Positions 20,481 to 31,615 of a stretch of DNA of 64,000 nucleotides are shown here, piece after piece; positions within the stretch are counted from its first letter, which is position 1; each line of letters opens with the position of its first letter. The translations under genes and the position numbers were made by a program. The notes under the pieces were generated by a model, which saw only the letters and a program-made list of their open reading frames with translations, did no database searches and was not told the DNA's origin. The DNA is from Tenebrio molitor. Lineage: Eukaryota > Arthropoda > Insecta > Coleoptera > Tenebrionidae. The DNA is taken from positions 9,858,001 through 9,922,000 of the forward strand of contig NC_091053.1 of NCBI RefSeq assembly GCF_963966145.1, given 5' to 3'.

Positions 20481-22754
20481 TATACTATTTTATCTACTTT
20501 GCTTTACTAATTCCCGAAATTTCAGCTATTCAAGTTTTCATATTAGACTAGGGACTTTCGGGTGGGTTGGTAACAGACATTTTTCAGAAAAATGTAAGGT
20601 TATTTTACTAAATTTACTTCGTAGTTTCACTGGTTACCTTGAAGCCTGACGTCAAACGGCTGATTTTGCCAATATAACAAAAGCTAAAAGTTACCAGTAT
20701 AATAATGAGCCTATTTGTAACTCAAAGTAGATAAAGTAATTTTCTAACTAACATACTCGTACGTACATAACAACAAATACATTTAATTTTAAAACTACTG
20801 CAAAGTAAAAAATAAAAACGATAGTCACGCATGCGCAATACACATAATTCATTATACATTTTACCAACGTAACTACAAACAAATCATAAATATAAGCATT
20901 CCTTAAATCTAAAATAGAAGATTACCTCAAGTGGATCCTGATTAAACTTATTGCTTAATACGTAATGAAATCCACAACTTAATAAATATTGACTCAATTC
21001 AATAGTGGACAAAATTGTAACACGCAAACCTTCAGCGGTACTTTTAGTTAGAAACTGATCTTTTGTAATTTGTCCATCTACGACCATTTTTTCCCATTTG
21101 TTCAAGTAATTCAAATTTGAATTCAATATCTGCAAAAATTCTCATTTATTCAACGAAATGCTTCACTATACTTAGGTAACTATACCTCAAGATCCTTGCT
21201 ATTAACTCTCATAGCTTCTGCAGGGTGGCGACGGTTTAAAGAATCGAATAAATCATTTATTTTTTTTGTAAATATATATATTATCCTTATAATATTTTAA
21301 TCCATCCGCTACTGAATTACTAAATATTTATACAAACCTTCAGATTTTTTCCTGCAAACTTTACTGTAACCTTACCTGTGTAGCTAATTTGACTCGCATT
21401 TTATGTAAATTAGATGGTTTTATATGCATATCGGTTATTTTAAGGAAAATTCGTAAATTGTCAGGCAGCCTCATGTCCAAACCGTAAAGTCTTTCATAAT
21501 GCATCCATTTTATGGTACCATCCGGTGTCTAAAAGAATGAATTCATCCATATAGGTTTTGTAATTGTAACATTTAATTTTGTCAAAAACTTACATGCAGT
21601 ACTGGATTTTCTAATAACCTGTTGCGTAAACATTTAATGAGGTGCGGTGCATCAGAAAAGAAGAATAAAAAACGGTCTTTGTCAAAAGGATGCATTATTT
21701 TATTGACAGAGTTTTCAGTGTTGCCAGAAATACCAAATTCACCCCACATCTTTCTGTTTGTGGTCGCACCATCACAAACAATTCCGTCTACAATACCACC
21801 ACACTCTTCAATTTTTTTATAATTTCTAGCATAAGTTGTGCTAAACATGTTCCCTTAGTGGCACCTCTTGCAGCATATACAGCTACAGGTTGACAAAAAG
21901 GTGATGATAAAGAAGCAAACATAAATACCAAAGCATGGTTGGCTCGCTTATCTGTGGTTTTGGCGGTTGCAACATTATTTTCGCCAAAATCTTGGATGCC
22001 GCTAAGTTTCATATTTTTAACGTTTAATGAAATGCTTTCTCTCACTTGCATTTCATCAAATATCAAAATTCCATGACGTTCGTATTTATTTCTTTCCATA
22101 AATCTTAATTTCAATAATTCGAAAAATTTATCATTCAAGCCGCATTTTAGATTTATTTTGGATAAATATTTTCTAACTGTTGACACTGCCGACAGAGGTA
22201 GAATGTCATTTATACGTAAAAAATTGTAGCTTGCAGGCCCTTTGATATGTACAAGTAAGCAAAGTAATAACCATTCCGACGAATATCGTCTAGAAGTTTT
22301 TCTTTTGCACTTACAAAAGAAATGCATTCTTCAATCAAAAGTCTCTGGGCAGGAGTCATGTTTACCAACCTATCTATTTTGGCTAGGATATCTCCCTTCT
22401 CGATATTCATCATTTTTTTTCGAACTTCTTTCAATTCCTGTATAATTTCTTTATTTTTTAATTTGAGACGTCTTGCTCTTTTTTGTACAATACGTGAATT
22501 CTTTAAAGCCAGCTGAGTTCTTGTCGATCGGTTTAGTCGTTTTTTTTCATTAATTTTAAAATTTGAAACTGCTTTTCGTCCTCTTTGACATAAGGAACAA
22601 ATACTTTGCATCCCAACCGTATTTGTAGGAAGAAAAAATGGACAAGAAACATGTGGCAGTGACTTCAAATCTGGATTTATGACATACCGCGGATTTTTGA
22701 AATTAGCTGGCACGTTCTTTAAATGCATTCCTTCACAGCTTATCAACGTATCAA

Positions 22755-23455
22755 TTTTTTTTTTTTTTTTAATATTCTAAATCAGCTAATGTACTTAAAA
22801 GTTCTTCGTGGATACCACAAACTATCCCGCAGCCACCCGGCGGCACGGCAATTTTGCCGGAGTACATACACTATTACGGATATTACTATCAAGTAATAGT
22901 GCAGTGCTTATCAACATAATTACCGGCGTCTCGCCTCCGCATTTTGACTTTGTTGTGTATTATGTTCTGTGTCAATGTTAAGGAATTTCCTCACGATATG
23001 ACATGAGTACAATAATATACCTTTTTGAATTTTAACTACCAATTTGTTCTCTAAATCCAGAATTTTTAAATTTTTAAAAAGAGATTGCGGTACTATTCCC
23101 GTTGCTGAAATTATAAGTGGTAAAATAGAATTTTTTTCTAAACTCCAAAGATTTCTCATAGCAACGGAGAGCTCTAAATATTTATTAATTTTTGTGTTAT
23201 ATGTCTGTGTTATATTATGGGAATTTGGAACAGCTATATCTAAAAGATATGCTTGCTTTTGTTGTTTATTTATGTTATGCTGAATGTGAATGTCAGTTAA
23301 AACTGTGCGATCAAAATATAATTTGTAATTGTCATTTTCCAAACAACTTTCTGGTTTATAAATGTAATGTGGTTGTGTATCCTTTAATAAATTGAATTTA
23401 ACAGCTAAATTCATGTGTATAATTTTAGCGAATATATCATGACGTTTCTTATATC
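22755..23455 (-). mobile_element. 5'-truncated LINE with REL-endonuclease-type C-terminus
   Basis: On the minus strand a frame reads KRHDIFAKIIH (about 23448), then LLDIAVPNSHNI (about 23260), IISATGIVPQSL and VRKFL, and ends at 22920. The D-I-A-V-P block matches the restriction-like endonuclease region at the C-terminus of some non-LTR retrotransposon proteins (R2/R4-like), with the preceding reverse transcriptase missing. A 3' UTR of about 145 bp leads to a poly(A) tail (poly-T on the plus strand, 22755-22770). It interrupts exon 2 of the P-like gene. I could not define a target duplication; GTTGATAAGC occurs both beyond the tail and inside the UTR. Confidence 0.7.
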
Positions 23456-24423
23456 CGCTTTAAACATAAAACATCTTACATTGCCTTTATCAGTAACCAG
23501 AACTTTCTTTCTCAGGATAGTATTAATTAAAGAATTTGAATTATCGATACTCAATACCATCTCTGAGATACAAATTAATTCTTGATTATTTTCAACAACA
23601 TAGTGACTAGCCCATGCTCGCGAAGGAAGTGCTAAGATATTAATATTATTTGAGAGTTGTGAAAATAATGATTCTTTGGAAAAACCTGCAAAAGGTTCTT
23701 CAACGATTAATTCTAAAATGTGAGAATTTATTTACATCAAATTAATGTTTTGTATACTTATTTATACCTAGATTCAAATTACTACATTCTGGTTCTGGTC
23801 CCAATTACTTTTTTTTTTCTTTGAAAAACATCAGTTTGTTTGATGATAGGTTTTCTTTTTGTAATAGATTTGGTTAGGTAATCTGGGACAATTTAATCGA
23901 TACTACAAAAATGCAAATGTTAAAAAAATGCAACACTACGATCTAAGATTGAGATAAAATTATTTTTTAAAAGCACTTACTGAATAAGTTTCCGTTTTCA
24001 CTTCCCGTATTATGAATTCAATTTGGAAATGTTTCTGGCAAATAAAATCATTTTCGGTCAAGTTCTTGTCTTTACGAGGGATTATTTTCTTCCATTCATT
24101 TACTTTTTCTTTTGGAACGCGGAAAACAGAAACTTTAAATTTTTCACTGCAATAACCACTTTTGCAATTTGGTACGAAACAGGTTCTACCCATGTTGGCA
24201 CCTTCAAGCCAAATGAGATAAAAAAAACAAGCGGAAATCATCCCACAATGCAAAAAATAATAGCAGTCCTTCGCACACGTGCATTGGACTAAGCACTACC
24301 TTTTCCATCCTTTATATTGATCTCTCACTCGCACATGTCTAGCGTTCGAGGGACAGAATCTCAGCGCTGGACATGCTTCGTCACCTTACCTATATTATTC
24401 TCTACCGTGATTCTAATATAATT

Positions 24424-25700
24424 ATGGGGAAAAAATGCATTGTGTGTGGAAATAAAAATAGCCCACTCCACTCTTGGAATTGCCAAGAGAATTCGAGGAA
24501 CGAAATAAATGGCTTGCAATTATTGCAGAATTTTGTGGTAATTTTTCAAAAACTCAACAAATTTGTAATAATACTATTTTTATCATATTTTATACAGATA
24601 TTTCAAATATAACAGACCATTCTGTTATATGTTTAAATCATTTTGAGGAAAATATCTGTTATAAAACAAAAAAGTCTTGTCGCCTAATTAAAGGAGTAGC
24701 ACCGTCCATATTTGTAAGTATAAAATTTTGTCGAATGAAAAGAATAAAAGATAGGTAGATTTTATGGAAAAGTACACTGATTTTTTAATTTGTAGAATAT
24801 TCCTCTTACGCCAGAAATTTCCGAGGTTCCACAACTTGAACAAGATCCCATCATTGAAATCAATTCCAATAAGTCTGTCCAAATGTCCATTCCTTCCAAC
24901 GAACTTAACACGTAAATTAAGGAATTTAAATTGTAAATATTCAAAATGTTTGGCCAAAGTTAATGACCTAGAAGTAGAAATTCAAAAACAAAGTCATGAT
25001 CGAAAAATAATTATTAAAATATCAGAAGATGCTGAAAATTCTGACCAAAAGGCATTACTTTTAATGGATCTCATCAATAATTACATATATAAAAAAGTCA
25101 CCTCGTTGGACTGAAATGACAATTCGGATGTGTACTGTTTGGCGATATTGTTCACCTAAAGGGTATGAATTTTGTAGAAGTAAACTGATCGAAAAAAGTT
25201 AGGGATATTGATATTTTATAACGTATGTATTCCAAGAAGAAATTAAGAAAAAGTTTGACATAACTCAAAACTCATTAGATGTGTGAAAACGTTTATTAAA
25301 AAACCATTTCAATAATTCTTCTTAAAAAAACATACTGATGCATTTTAATAAAGTTAACTTTAATATTCAGCAATATCCCTAACTTTTTTCGATCAGTTTA
25401 ATTTGGCCAAATGACCATCAAAAAATACAATATCGAGGTATGTAACTGAATACAAAGGCTCAACGGAATTGTGCCAGCAACGTTTGCAAGCAGAAATAGC
25501 TCAGCTTAAAGTTCCTGTAGAACGAATTTGTTCACTAATTATTGACGATATGTCAATAAAAGAAAAAATGCATTATAGCCGATCTGAAAATCATATTTTT
25601 GGACTTGATAATTATCAGTCCAAAACAATTAACAAAAACACAAAAATTGCCAATAAAATGCTTTATTTTGTAAAATATGGGCTGCCAACAAGATATTGTA
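24424..25700 (+). pseudogene. Second P/THAP9-like gene, degenerate
   Basis: It begins at ATG 24424 with MGKKCIVCGNKNSPLHS, the C-x2-C start of a THAP domain. After a one-base shift it continues with EFEERNKWL and ICLNHF. A probable intron (GTAAGT at 24714 to TTGTAG near 24797) precedes a Glu- and Lys-rich segment. Later blocks are YCSPKGYEFCRS (about 25145), interrupted by a MITE, and ICSLIIDDMSIKEKMHYS (about 25519), which resembles the start of the P-type catalytic domain. The sequence then meets another element end near 25699. It lies head to head with the P-like gene at 19238-24193, about 230 bp apart. Frameshifts make it a relic. Confidence 0.6.
25183..25398. mobile_element. MITE with AACTGATCGAAAAAAG ends
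   Basis: 216 bp with inverted ends AACTGATCGAAAAAAGTTAG and its complement, flanked by TA (25181-25182, 25399-25400). No coding capacity. Inserted within the second P-like gene. Confidence 0.85.
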
Positions 25701-26430
25701 CCGGGTGTCCCATCACTTGTGTCCCGTAGGAAAATGACTTTAAAACTAAATTATATTTATATGAAGGTATTGTAGATGCTAAAATACTGTTCACCGCCAC
25801 AAAAATTGGGTATTACTTTTTTGTTAAAATTAATTACCTAGGTACAGCAAGCAAAAAACTGTCACTTTCAAAATTAAATTTTGTTCAATGCAGTTCAAAT
25901 TTAGTATACGTTTTGAAAAAATGGTAGAGAAATAAAATCCGTGATTAGAATTTAATTAAAATGTTTTGATGTAAAGATATTTGGTTAATTTAATTTGGGC
26001 CCTTCTACTTTAAATGAAAATTTATGACAGAAAAGTTAAGTTTTTGGTTATTACTCTTATCCCCAATTACTGGTACGAAGAAACTGAACCTCTCATAAAT
26101 CTTCGTCTGCCATAAATTTTCTTTGAAATCGCAAAAAAAGCAGTTGAATCGCTGATTGCAGAAACCACGAGGCAATGTTTCTACTAAATTTCGTTCATGT
26201 TGTTTTCACATTCCACAGGGTTATTTACATAATGAGTAAAGAAACGACATTAGTCTAGTTACTTGGCCAGCGTGCAAATACTTGAATTAGTGCTGAAACC
26301 CCACGAGTCAGTTGTTTCGGGTGGTTTAACTTTAATTCCCAACATTTTGATATTATTGACTCATGTCGTTTCTACAATCAGCGATTTAGTTAAAGTTACT
26401 TTCCTAGAGGAAATTAATTTAAAAAAAAAC
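25699..26430. other. Non-coding stretch with a foldback and a lone element end
   Basis: At 25699 an end-like ACCGGGTGTCCCATCACTTG follows TA, but no inverted partner was found. A foldback lies at about 26149-26392: AAATCGCTGATTG/CAATCAGCGATTT-type arms and an inner pair AGAAACGACAT/ATGTCGTTTCT. Its left side includes TTATTTACATAATGAG, close to the TAGTTATTTA head. No gene is seen. Confidence 0.5.
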
Positions 26431-26432
26431 TG

Positions 26433-27244
26433 ATTTTTTGCGCGATTATACTCTATTTGGTTGTTTACCACGTCTGTTTCCAAGATGGTAAGCTCTGTTT
26501 ACTCGTTGCTAACGATAAACTCGATGGTAAGTAATTTTTGGTGTTCTAGAACGGTAAGTAAAGTTTATTCAAAATTAATCGATTATTATAATAATTTTTA
26601 TGTAGACAGAAGTTGAAGACAAGATGTGGGGGCACTTTCTGGAAACTCATAAAGCTCTTGTAGTCGGCTTTCCTTGGCGCTGCAATGAAATAGCATTAGC
26701 AAACTTGCCGCGACATTGGCATTGTCAAAATTTTCATACCCCGCATTTTCCTTGTCTTCTTGATTACAAATTGAGATCGTTGGTTTCGAAAATTCTTCAT
26801 TTATGTAGACGGAAGTTGAAGACAAGATGTTAGCACTTTCTGGAAACTCACACGGCTCTTGTAGTCGGCCTACCTTGCCGCTGCAATGAAACAATTTTAG
26901 TAACAGACTTGCCGCGACATTAGAATTGTCAAAATGTTCATACCCCGGATTTTCCTTGTCTTCTTGATTTCATATTGAGGTCGTTAGTTTCAAAAATTCT
27001 TTATTTGTGACGCACCCCACATTCAAAGTTTCTTCTACAATATCCACTTCGTTTTCGGAATCACTAATATCACTCATTTTACTGCTTGGTTTTCAACACA
27101 ACTGGCGATATTTGCGCACAAAAACTGCAATGGCGGTAGTTGTTTGCAGATTGCCTTAGAAACGCGATACAAAAATCGACATTGTGGCATTCTATTATAG
27201 TTAGGAATGTTTTGTAATAAATATTCAATCGCGCAAAAAATCTC
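26433..27244. mobile_element. Candidate element with 16-bp inverted ends
   Basis: GATTTTTTGCGCGATT (about 26434) and its complement AATCGCGCAAAAAATC (about 27228-27243) bracket an 810-bp segment that carries the small duplicated coding region at 26598-27078. No target duplication was recognised. The family is unknown. Confidence 0.4.
26598..27078 (-). pseudogene. Unrecognised ORF with a tandemly duplicated cassette
   Basis: Minus-strand ATG at 27078 opens MSDISDSENEVD. It then reads two copies of an approximately 69-residue cassette containing NQEDKENxGYExFDN, VAASLL, LFHCSxK and EFPESA. In the DNA the copies lie at about 26605-26810 and 26811-27010. A TGA in the first cassette interrupts the frame; otherwise both copies are open. 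I recognise no domain. The acidic N-terminus recalls the first exon of some transposon proteins, but that is speculation. Confidence 0.4.
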
Positions 27245-27249
27245 ATAAG

Positions 27250-27352
27250 CATGACGAACGTTAATGACAATGTACGGATCTCAGACAATATTGGAGTCGT
27301 CGCAAGCTCCTCCTCCAAACAATTGTCTTCGATCCGTACATTGTCATTACCG
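27250..27352. repeat. Foldback hairpin
   Basis: GACAATGTACGGATC at the left pairs with GATCCGTACATTGTC at the right. An inner pair, GACAAT/ATTGTC, and a centre GGAGTCGTCGCAAGCTCC extend it. The total span is about 100 bp. Bases 27353-27709 hold no clear gene, although 27570-27690 (minus) has a short open piece of transposase-like composition. Confidence 0.75.
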
Positions 27353-27709
27353 TTCTTTATACTTAATATACTATTATTTGGAGCTTTAACACCCCAAGTG
27401 ACTAAACAGTGTAAACAAAGGGCTTGGCAAGAAATTTATACCACGGCTGCAAGTTTGTAGGTAGTAGCGAAAAAAGGTGAACTTACGGTGTGGCAGAGCT
27501 ATTTGAATTTGATGCTGTATACTCAAAGCATAATTTCTTTGCGTTTCGTGTTTCCATTTTCACAGAGCATAGACGGAACCGTTCATTAAATCAAAAAAAG
27601 GTTGAAAACGAAAATTTACTCTTTTTCGAAATACTCTGAGACGTTTTACAATTTCAACTTGTTCAGCGTCATCAGTCATCATTATTACTGTCCAATAATA
27701 TAAAATACA

Positions 27710-27962
27710 TGTTAGCAAGTCCGCCGTATTTCGTATTTCCCGCGAATGGGGCACCTCAAGGGCGCAGGCGCAGAAGAGACTGGAAAAGAGGAAGAGGAGT
27801 GATGAAGGCGCGAATGGGACGAGAGGGGACAGTCCCGGCAGTCCGACTAAGTCCATCTTGAATCATAGAGAGACAAGGTCCAACCTCTGTGTTCAAAAAA
27901 CTAATAAAGCCAAAGCGGCAATAAGATCAAAAAGTGTTTTCTTATTCACCTCAGTGATAACA
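27710..27962 (+). repeat. 5' LTR
   Basis: 253 bp. It differs from the 3' LTR at a single position I can find (C at 27894 against T at 31277). Ends TGTTA and TAACA. AATAAAG at about 27903 can serve as polyadenylation signal. Confidence 0.92.
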
Positions 27963-28047
27963 TCAGAAGTGGGATTCAACCCCAACAACAATAACAACGA
28001 CAACCACAACAGCCTTGTTTGATAGAACGCGACGAATCCTGCTAAAC

Positions 28048-29639
28048 ATGGCGGATCAACCCACAGACCAAATAGAAGAGGACAACCCCAGTCCTGCATT
28101 AGAAGGCAGCGAGTCTGAGGGTGAGACGAATCCACCAAAACGACCAAAGGTCGGTTGGCAAGAAAGCCTGATAACCCTGATTGCGTCGCAACAAGAGCAG
28201 TTGGCACAATTAGCGCGCCAATCCAACATGGCGACGAAGCCAACGCCCAACATGGCTACATGCGTCGCAGATGTCCCGAACTCCCAAATGTTTAAATTGG
28301 CAGAATTCAATCCTGATACCAGCAGCTATGCAATAGAAGAGTGGCTGGATGATGCCACAAAATTGAAGAACGAGCTGCATGTGGGCGACATCCTCATGAT
28401 CGTTAAAGCTGGAGAAGCCTTAAAAGGTCGCGCCCATCATTATTGTATTGGAGGCCTGTGCGACGTACGTGGGACGACTTTTGCCAGGATCTGACCATAG
28501 CATTCCCCGACCGAGAGACTCCGGGAGTGCGAGCCTACACAGCTGCCACGCTTCGAAGTCGAGACTGTGACTCCCTAAGTGACTATGGGATACAGAAACT
28601 CCGTGCCATTAATCGTTTTTACAACAAATTACCATGGAATACGATCGTGAGTATGGTCGAGTATGGGCTAGACCACTCCGAAGCTCAAGCTTCAATCAGA
28701 ATTCAACCGCCGAAAACGGATCGAGAACTTTTGAAGTTACTCAGCGAATTTGATGCGCGCCGCCAAAAGCATCGCCCTGCACTGAGCTCCCGATCAAATG
28801 AGGTCTCAAACCTAAGCAAGCTACGTGACCGACGACAAAAATCCACATTCCCCAAAGGAATAAAAGGGGCTTGTTATAACTGTGGTCGAATTGGACACCG
28901 ACAAGAGGATTGCCGTGTCGCCAAAAAGTATACGGAAGACTCCAGAAGAGATCAAGCACCTACAGGAGACAAAAACAAACAAGATGGACCACCGACCTGT
29001 ACGCACTGCAAGAAAGTGGGTCATCAGGAAAAAACTTGCTGGTTCAAGCATGGGAAACCCGGGAAGATTTTGCTGATCAGGCGAGGTCGCACCCTAGCTA
29101 AATCCCCCGTCGCTACTCTCCTCTGCAACGGAGAAGCAATGCATTTCACCTACGTCATTGATAGTGGTGCAGACATGTCCGTCTTAAGACAGAGTGCCGC
29201 CACCAGACTTAAAGGATCAATTACACCGGAAGTGCGTGTTTTATCAGGACTAAGTGCTAACAACGTTTGCAGCATCGGTACGTGTCAATTGATTGCCGTT
29301 TTGCCCAGCGCAACTATCGAAGTGCTGTTCACGGTCGTGGCCGATGATGTCATGCCAGCAACTTTAGACGCTATTATCGGTTGGGACATTATTGGGTTAC
29401 CGCATTTAAAACTCGTAAAAACCGACGACGGCCTGGAACTCCACCATGACCTGCTCAACCCAAACAAGGTGCTGACTATCAAAAAAGATGACCTAGATAA
29501 CATAAACGTGTCAGGAATGGACGAACAAAATGTGCAACTACATCACATTGCGACTGGTGTACCTCGAGGAAATGGAAAAGTTGAACGTGTCATGAGAACC
29601 GTCTTCAATTTACTTCGCGCCACCCTCACGGCGGAATAA
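28048..29639 (+). pseudogene. gag-protease region fused to integrase
   Basis: ATG 28048 opens a Gag-like frame (MADQPTDQIEE). A frameshift near 28445 moves it to the next frame, where WDDFCQDLTIAFPD continues. Two CCHC zinc knuckles follow: CYNCGRIGHRQEDC (about 28872) and CTHCKKVGHQEKTC (about 28999). The retroviral-type aspartic protease has its catalytic motif in YVIDSGADMSVL (about 29152). Shortly after the protease the sequence becomes GVPRGNGKVERVMRTV, a motif of integrase, so polymerase and most of integrase are deleted. A stop and shift at 29637 separate this from the next frame. Such an element could move only with enzymes supplied in trans. Confidence 0.8.
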
Positions 29640-30204
29640 AGAGAAAACACGGGTAGACACCTTACCCGATATTGAAAATAATATCAACACCACTGTGCAC
29701 TCGTCAACGGGGTTTTCGCCCATGACCTTACAGTTCGGCACGAACCCGAGACTACCAGCGACTCAGCAGTTCCTGGGAGATGCAATTTCGACAGAAAATG
29801 TGGTCGGCGATCCAGACTCGACCTTGACTCAAGCACGTGAACAAATCACCCGGATCGGAAAAGCGCGTGCCGTGAAATTTGACAGTTCCCGATTCGCAGC
29901 AAAGCTATTTCAAGTTGGCGATTTAGTTGCCGTTGAAGACTCTCAGGTAGCGGGAGGAGGCAAACTTAAACCCAAATATAGCGGACCCTACACTGTCCGT
30001 AAAGTCCTGATGAACGAGCGGTATCTTCTCTGGAAGAAAGGGAAACGCACTACAGTGGCAGCCCACGAACAACAACACAAGTACCATGTAAACAATACAC
30101 AATTAAAACCCACGACACTCGTGAGTATTTGCTTTTTCAATTGTTGTAGCCACATTACAAACTCCTACAAAACAGATTTTTCTAAACCACCTGTTTGGGT
30201 TTGA
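29640..30204 (+). pseudogene. Integrase C-terminal part
   Basis: Continuing from the previous frame after a one-base shift: STGFSPMTLQFG, then FQVGDLVAVEDSQV and KLKPKYSGPYTVRKVL, the SH3-like end of Ty3/gypsy integrase that binds DNA. The frame closes at 30202-30204. No env-like frame follows. Confidence 0.8.
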
Positions 30205-30319
30205 AGAATGAGTCTTGACCCATATTTGGCTTTGTTCTTAAAATAGTTCTCAATTGCTGCGTTCACGTTTCGACGCACCGTTTCAACAGCTGACATCAGC
30301 GCTCTTGTTCCGTGTCAAT

Positions 30320-30955
30320 CTGAGTTTCAAGTATGTAGCGCCCCTACACATGGTAACACGACTATCTTTTCTGACATTAGACACAACAAAATCAGAATGA
30401 ATGACTCATTTTGTTAGTAACAGAATGACATTGTTGGCGATCCCATCATGCAACAGCAGTAACGAGACTTTCATCAGTTGCCCGTGTGACGCTCTCACAA
30501 GTCATAAAATCAAAGGATCAGATTGTGGCAACCCCACAAGTTGAACTTTCACAATGTTAGAGAACCAAAGTGTGGCAACCCCACAATGTTGAGCTCCTTA
30601 CAAAGAACAACTGGAGGCGCTCCCACCATGATACACACCGCCACTCCACGAAATTAGGTTGAAGGTACATTTGATTACTGTATTCTTGTGGCGCTCCCAC
30701 AGACCAAGGGATACGAGTATGTGGCAATCCCACATGACTTAATTATAGCGGCTGTGGCGTTCCCACAGATCGAGGGATGTGAGTATGTGGCAATCCCGCA
30801 TGACTTTATCGTAAGAATTGTGGCGATCCCACAATGAGGGGGTACATTAAAATTGAGTTGAGAGCATGGCAATCCCATACTATCCAGAGTTAAACGATTG
30901 GCAGTCAGTAGCGATCCTACACCACTGACATTGCGAAAACCACGGCGCTCTGTCA
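30320..30955. repeat. Array of about a dozen small hairpins before the 3' LTR
   Basis: The 15-mer TGTGGCRNYCCCACA recurs with variants at about 30433, 30524, 30571, 30610, 30686, 30718, 30751, 30784, 30819, 30866 and 30907. Weaker forms lie at 30334 and 30940. Each can fold as a 5-bp stem (TGTGG/CCACA) with a 5-base loop starting and ending in C. Many sequence changes fall in the loop and spacing varies, mostly about 30-45 bases. Nothing is coded here. Confidence 0.75.
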
Positions 30956-31092
30956 GAGTGCGAGAGAAAAGTTACGAGGACTCTTAAGAGCCTCCGTATG
31001 TTTCGTTATTTCGCAGTACTGCTGTTTGGTATGATTCCAGTAGTTCATCACTGTCTTCCCAGTGCGAGGACGCCCTGAATGCAGAATGGCCG

Positions 31093-31345
31093 TGTTAGCA
31101 AGTCCGCCGTATTTCGTATTTCCCGCGAATGGGGCACCTCAAGGGCGCAGGCGCAGAAGAGACTGGAAAAGAGGAAGAGGAGTGATGAAGGCGCGAATGG
31201 GACGAGAGGGGACAGTCCCGGCAGTCCGACTAAGTCCATCTTGAATCATAGAGAGACAAGGTCCAACCTCTGTGTTTAAAAAACTAATAAAGCCAAAGCG
31301 GCAATAAGATCAAAAAGTGTTTTCTTATTCACCTCAGTGATAACA
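31093..31345 (+). repeat. 3' LTR
   Basis: Second 253-bp LTR, identical to the first except at 31277. It is followed by CATACATATG. Confidence 0.92.
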
Positions 31346-31615
31346 CATACATATGTATTTTAGGACGTATTTATTAAAATGTACGGTGCTTCCTTGACTT
31401 GTCACTTTTTACTAATAAAACTAACTAATTTTATGAGACTTGTAATTTTATTAAACAAAACGCTGGTAATTTAAGGAAAATTTGCTTGTCAGTTGGGAAC
31501 TTGTCGCTTGTCACTAATCACTAGCCACTTATAGTTTTATGAAACAATAACTTGTCACATTTGTAATTTTTGAAGTAGTAAAGTATGTACTTGACGGACA
31601 AGTTCTATTATTTTT

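Larger units (their letters stand above)
19238..24193 (-). pseudogene. P-element/THAP9-like transposase gene, broken
   Basis: Exons read leftwards. THAP domain 24193-23981: MGRTCFVPNCKSG, then CQKHF. Exon 2 starts 23712, is split by a LINE at about 23450 and resumes at 22754, running to 21594. Exon 3 is 21528-21376, a short piece lies about 21265-21187, then 21129-20936, and the last exon is 19963-19238. Recognisable blocks are KTSRRYSSEWLLLCLLVHI, HGILIFDEMQVR, VDGIVCDGATTNRKMW, FSDAPHLIKCLRNRL and RFFGTIRQAGGANDHPT. These are typical of insect P/THAP9 transposases, which cut and paste DNA with a THAP finger as binding domain. Two one-base frameshifts (near 22286 and 21810) and the LINE make it non-functional. 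Splice sites are otherwise well kept. Terminal repeats were not found. Confidence 0.8.
27710..31345 (+). mobile_element. Ty3/gypsy-type LTR element, internally deleted
   Basis: Two 253-bp LTRs (27710-27962 and 31093-31345) begin TGTTA and end TAACA. They enclose Gag, a protease and the end of integrase, in the usual order. Reverse transcriptase and RNase H are absent: the frame passes from the protease straight into integrase. ATACA lies just before the 5' LTR and one base after the 3' LTR, a possible imperfect target duplication. A typical primer-binding site and purine tract were not evident. Composition is clearly more G+C-rich than the surroundings. Confidence 0.85.

Noticed and set aside
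30433..30955. Hairpin array as CRISPR or tRNA-like genes
   Set aside because: The units are only 15 bases with loops of 5 and variable spacing inside an LTR element; no cas genes or tRNA fold.
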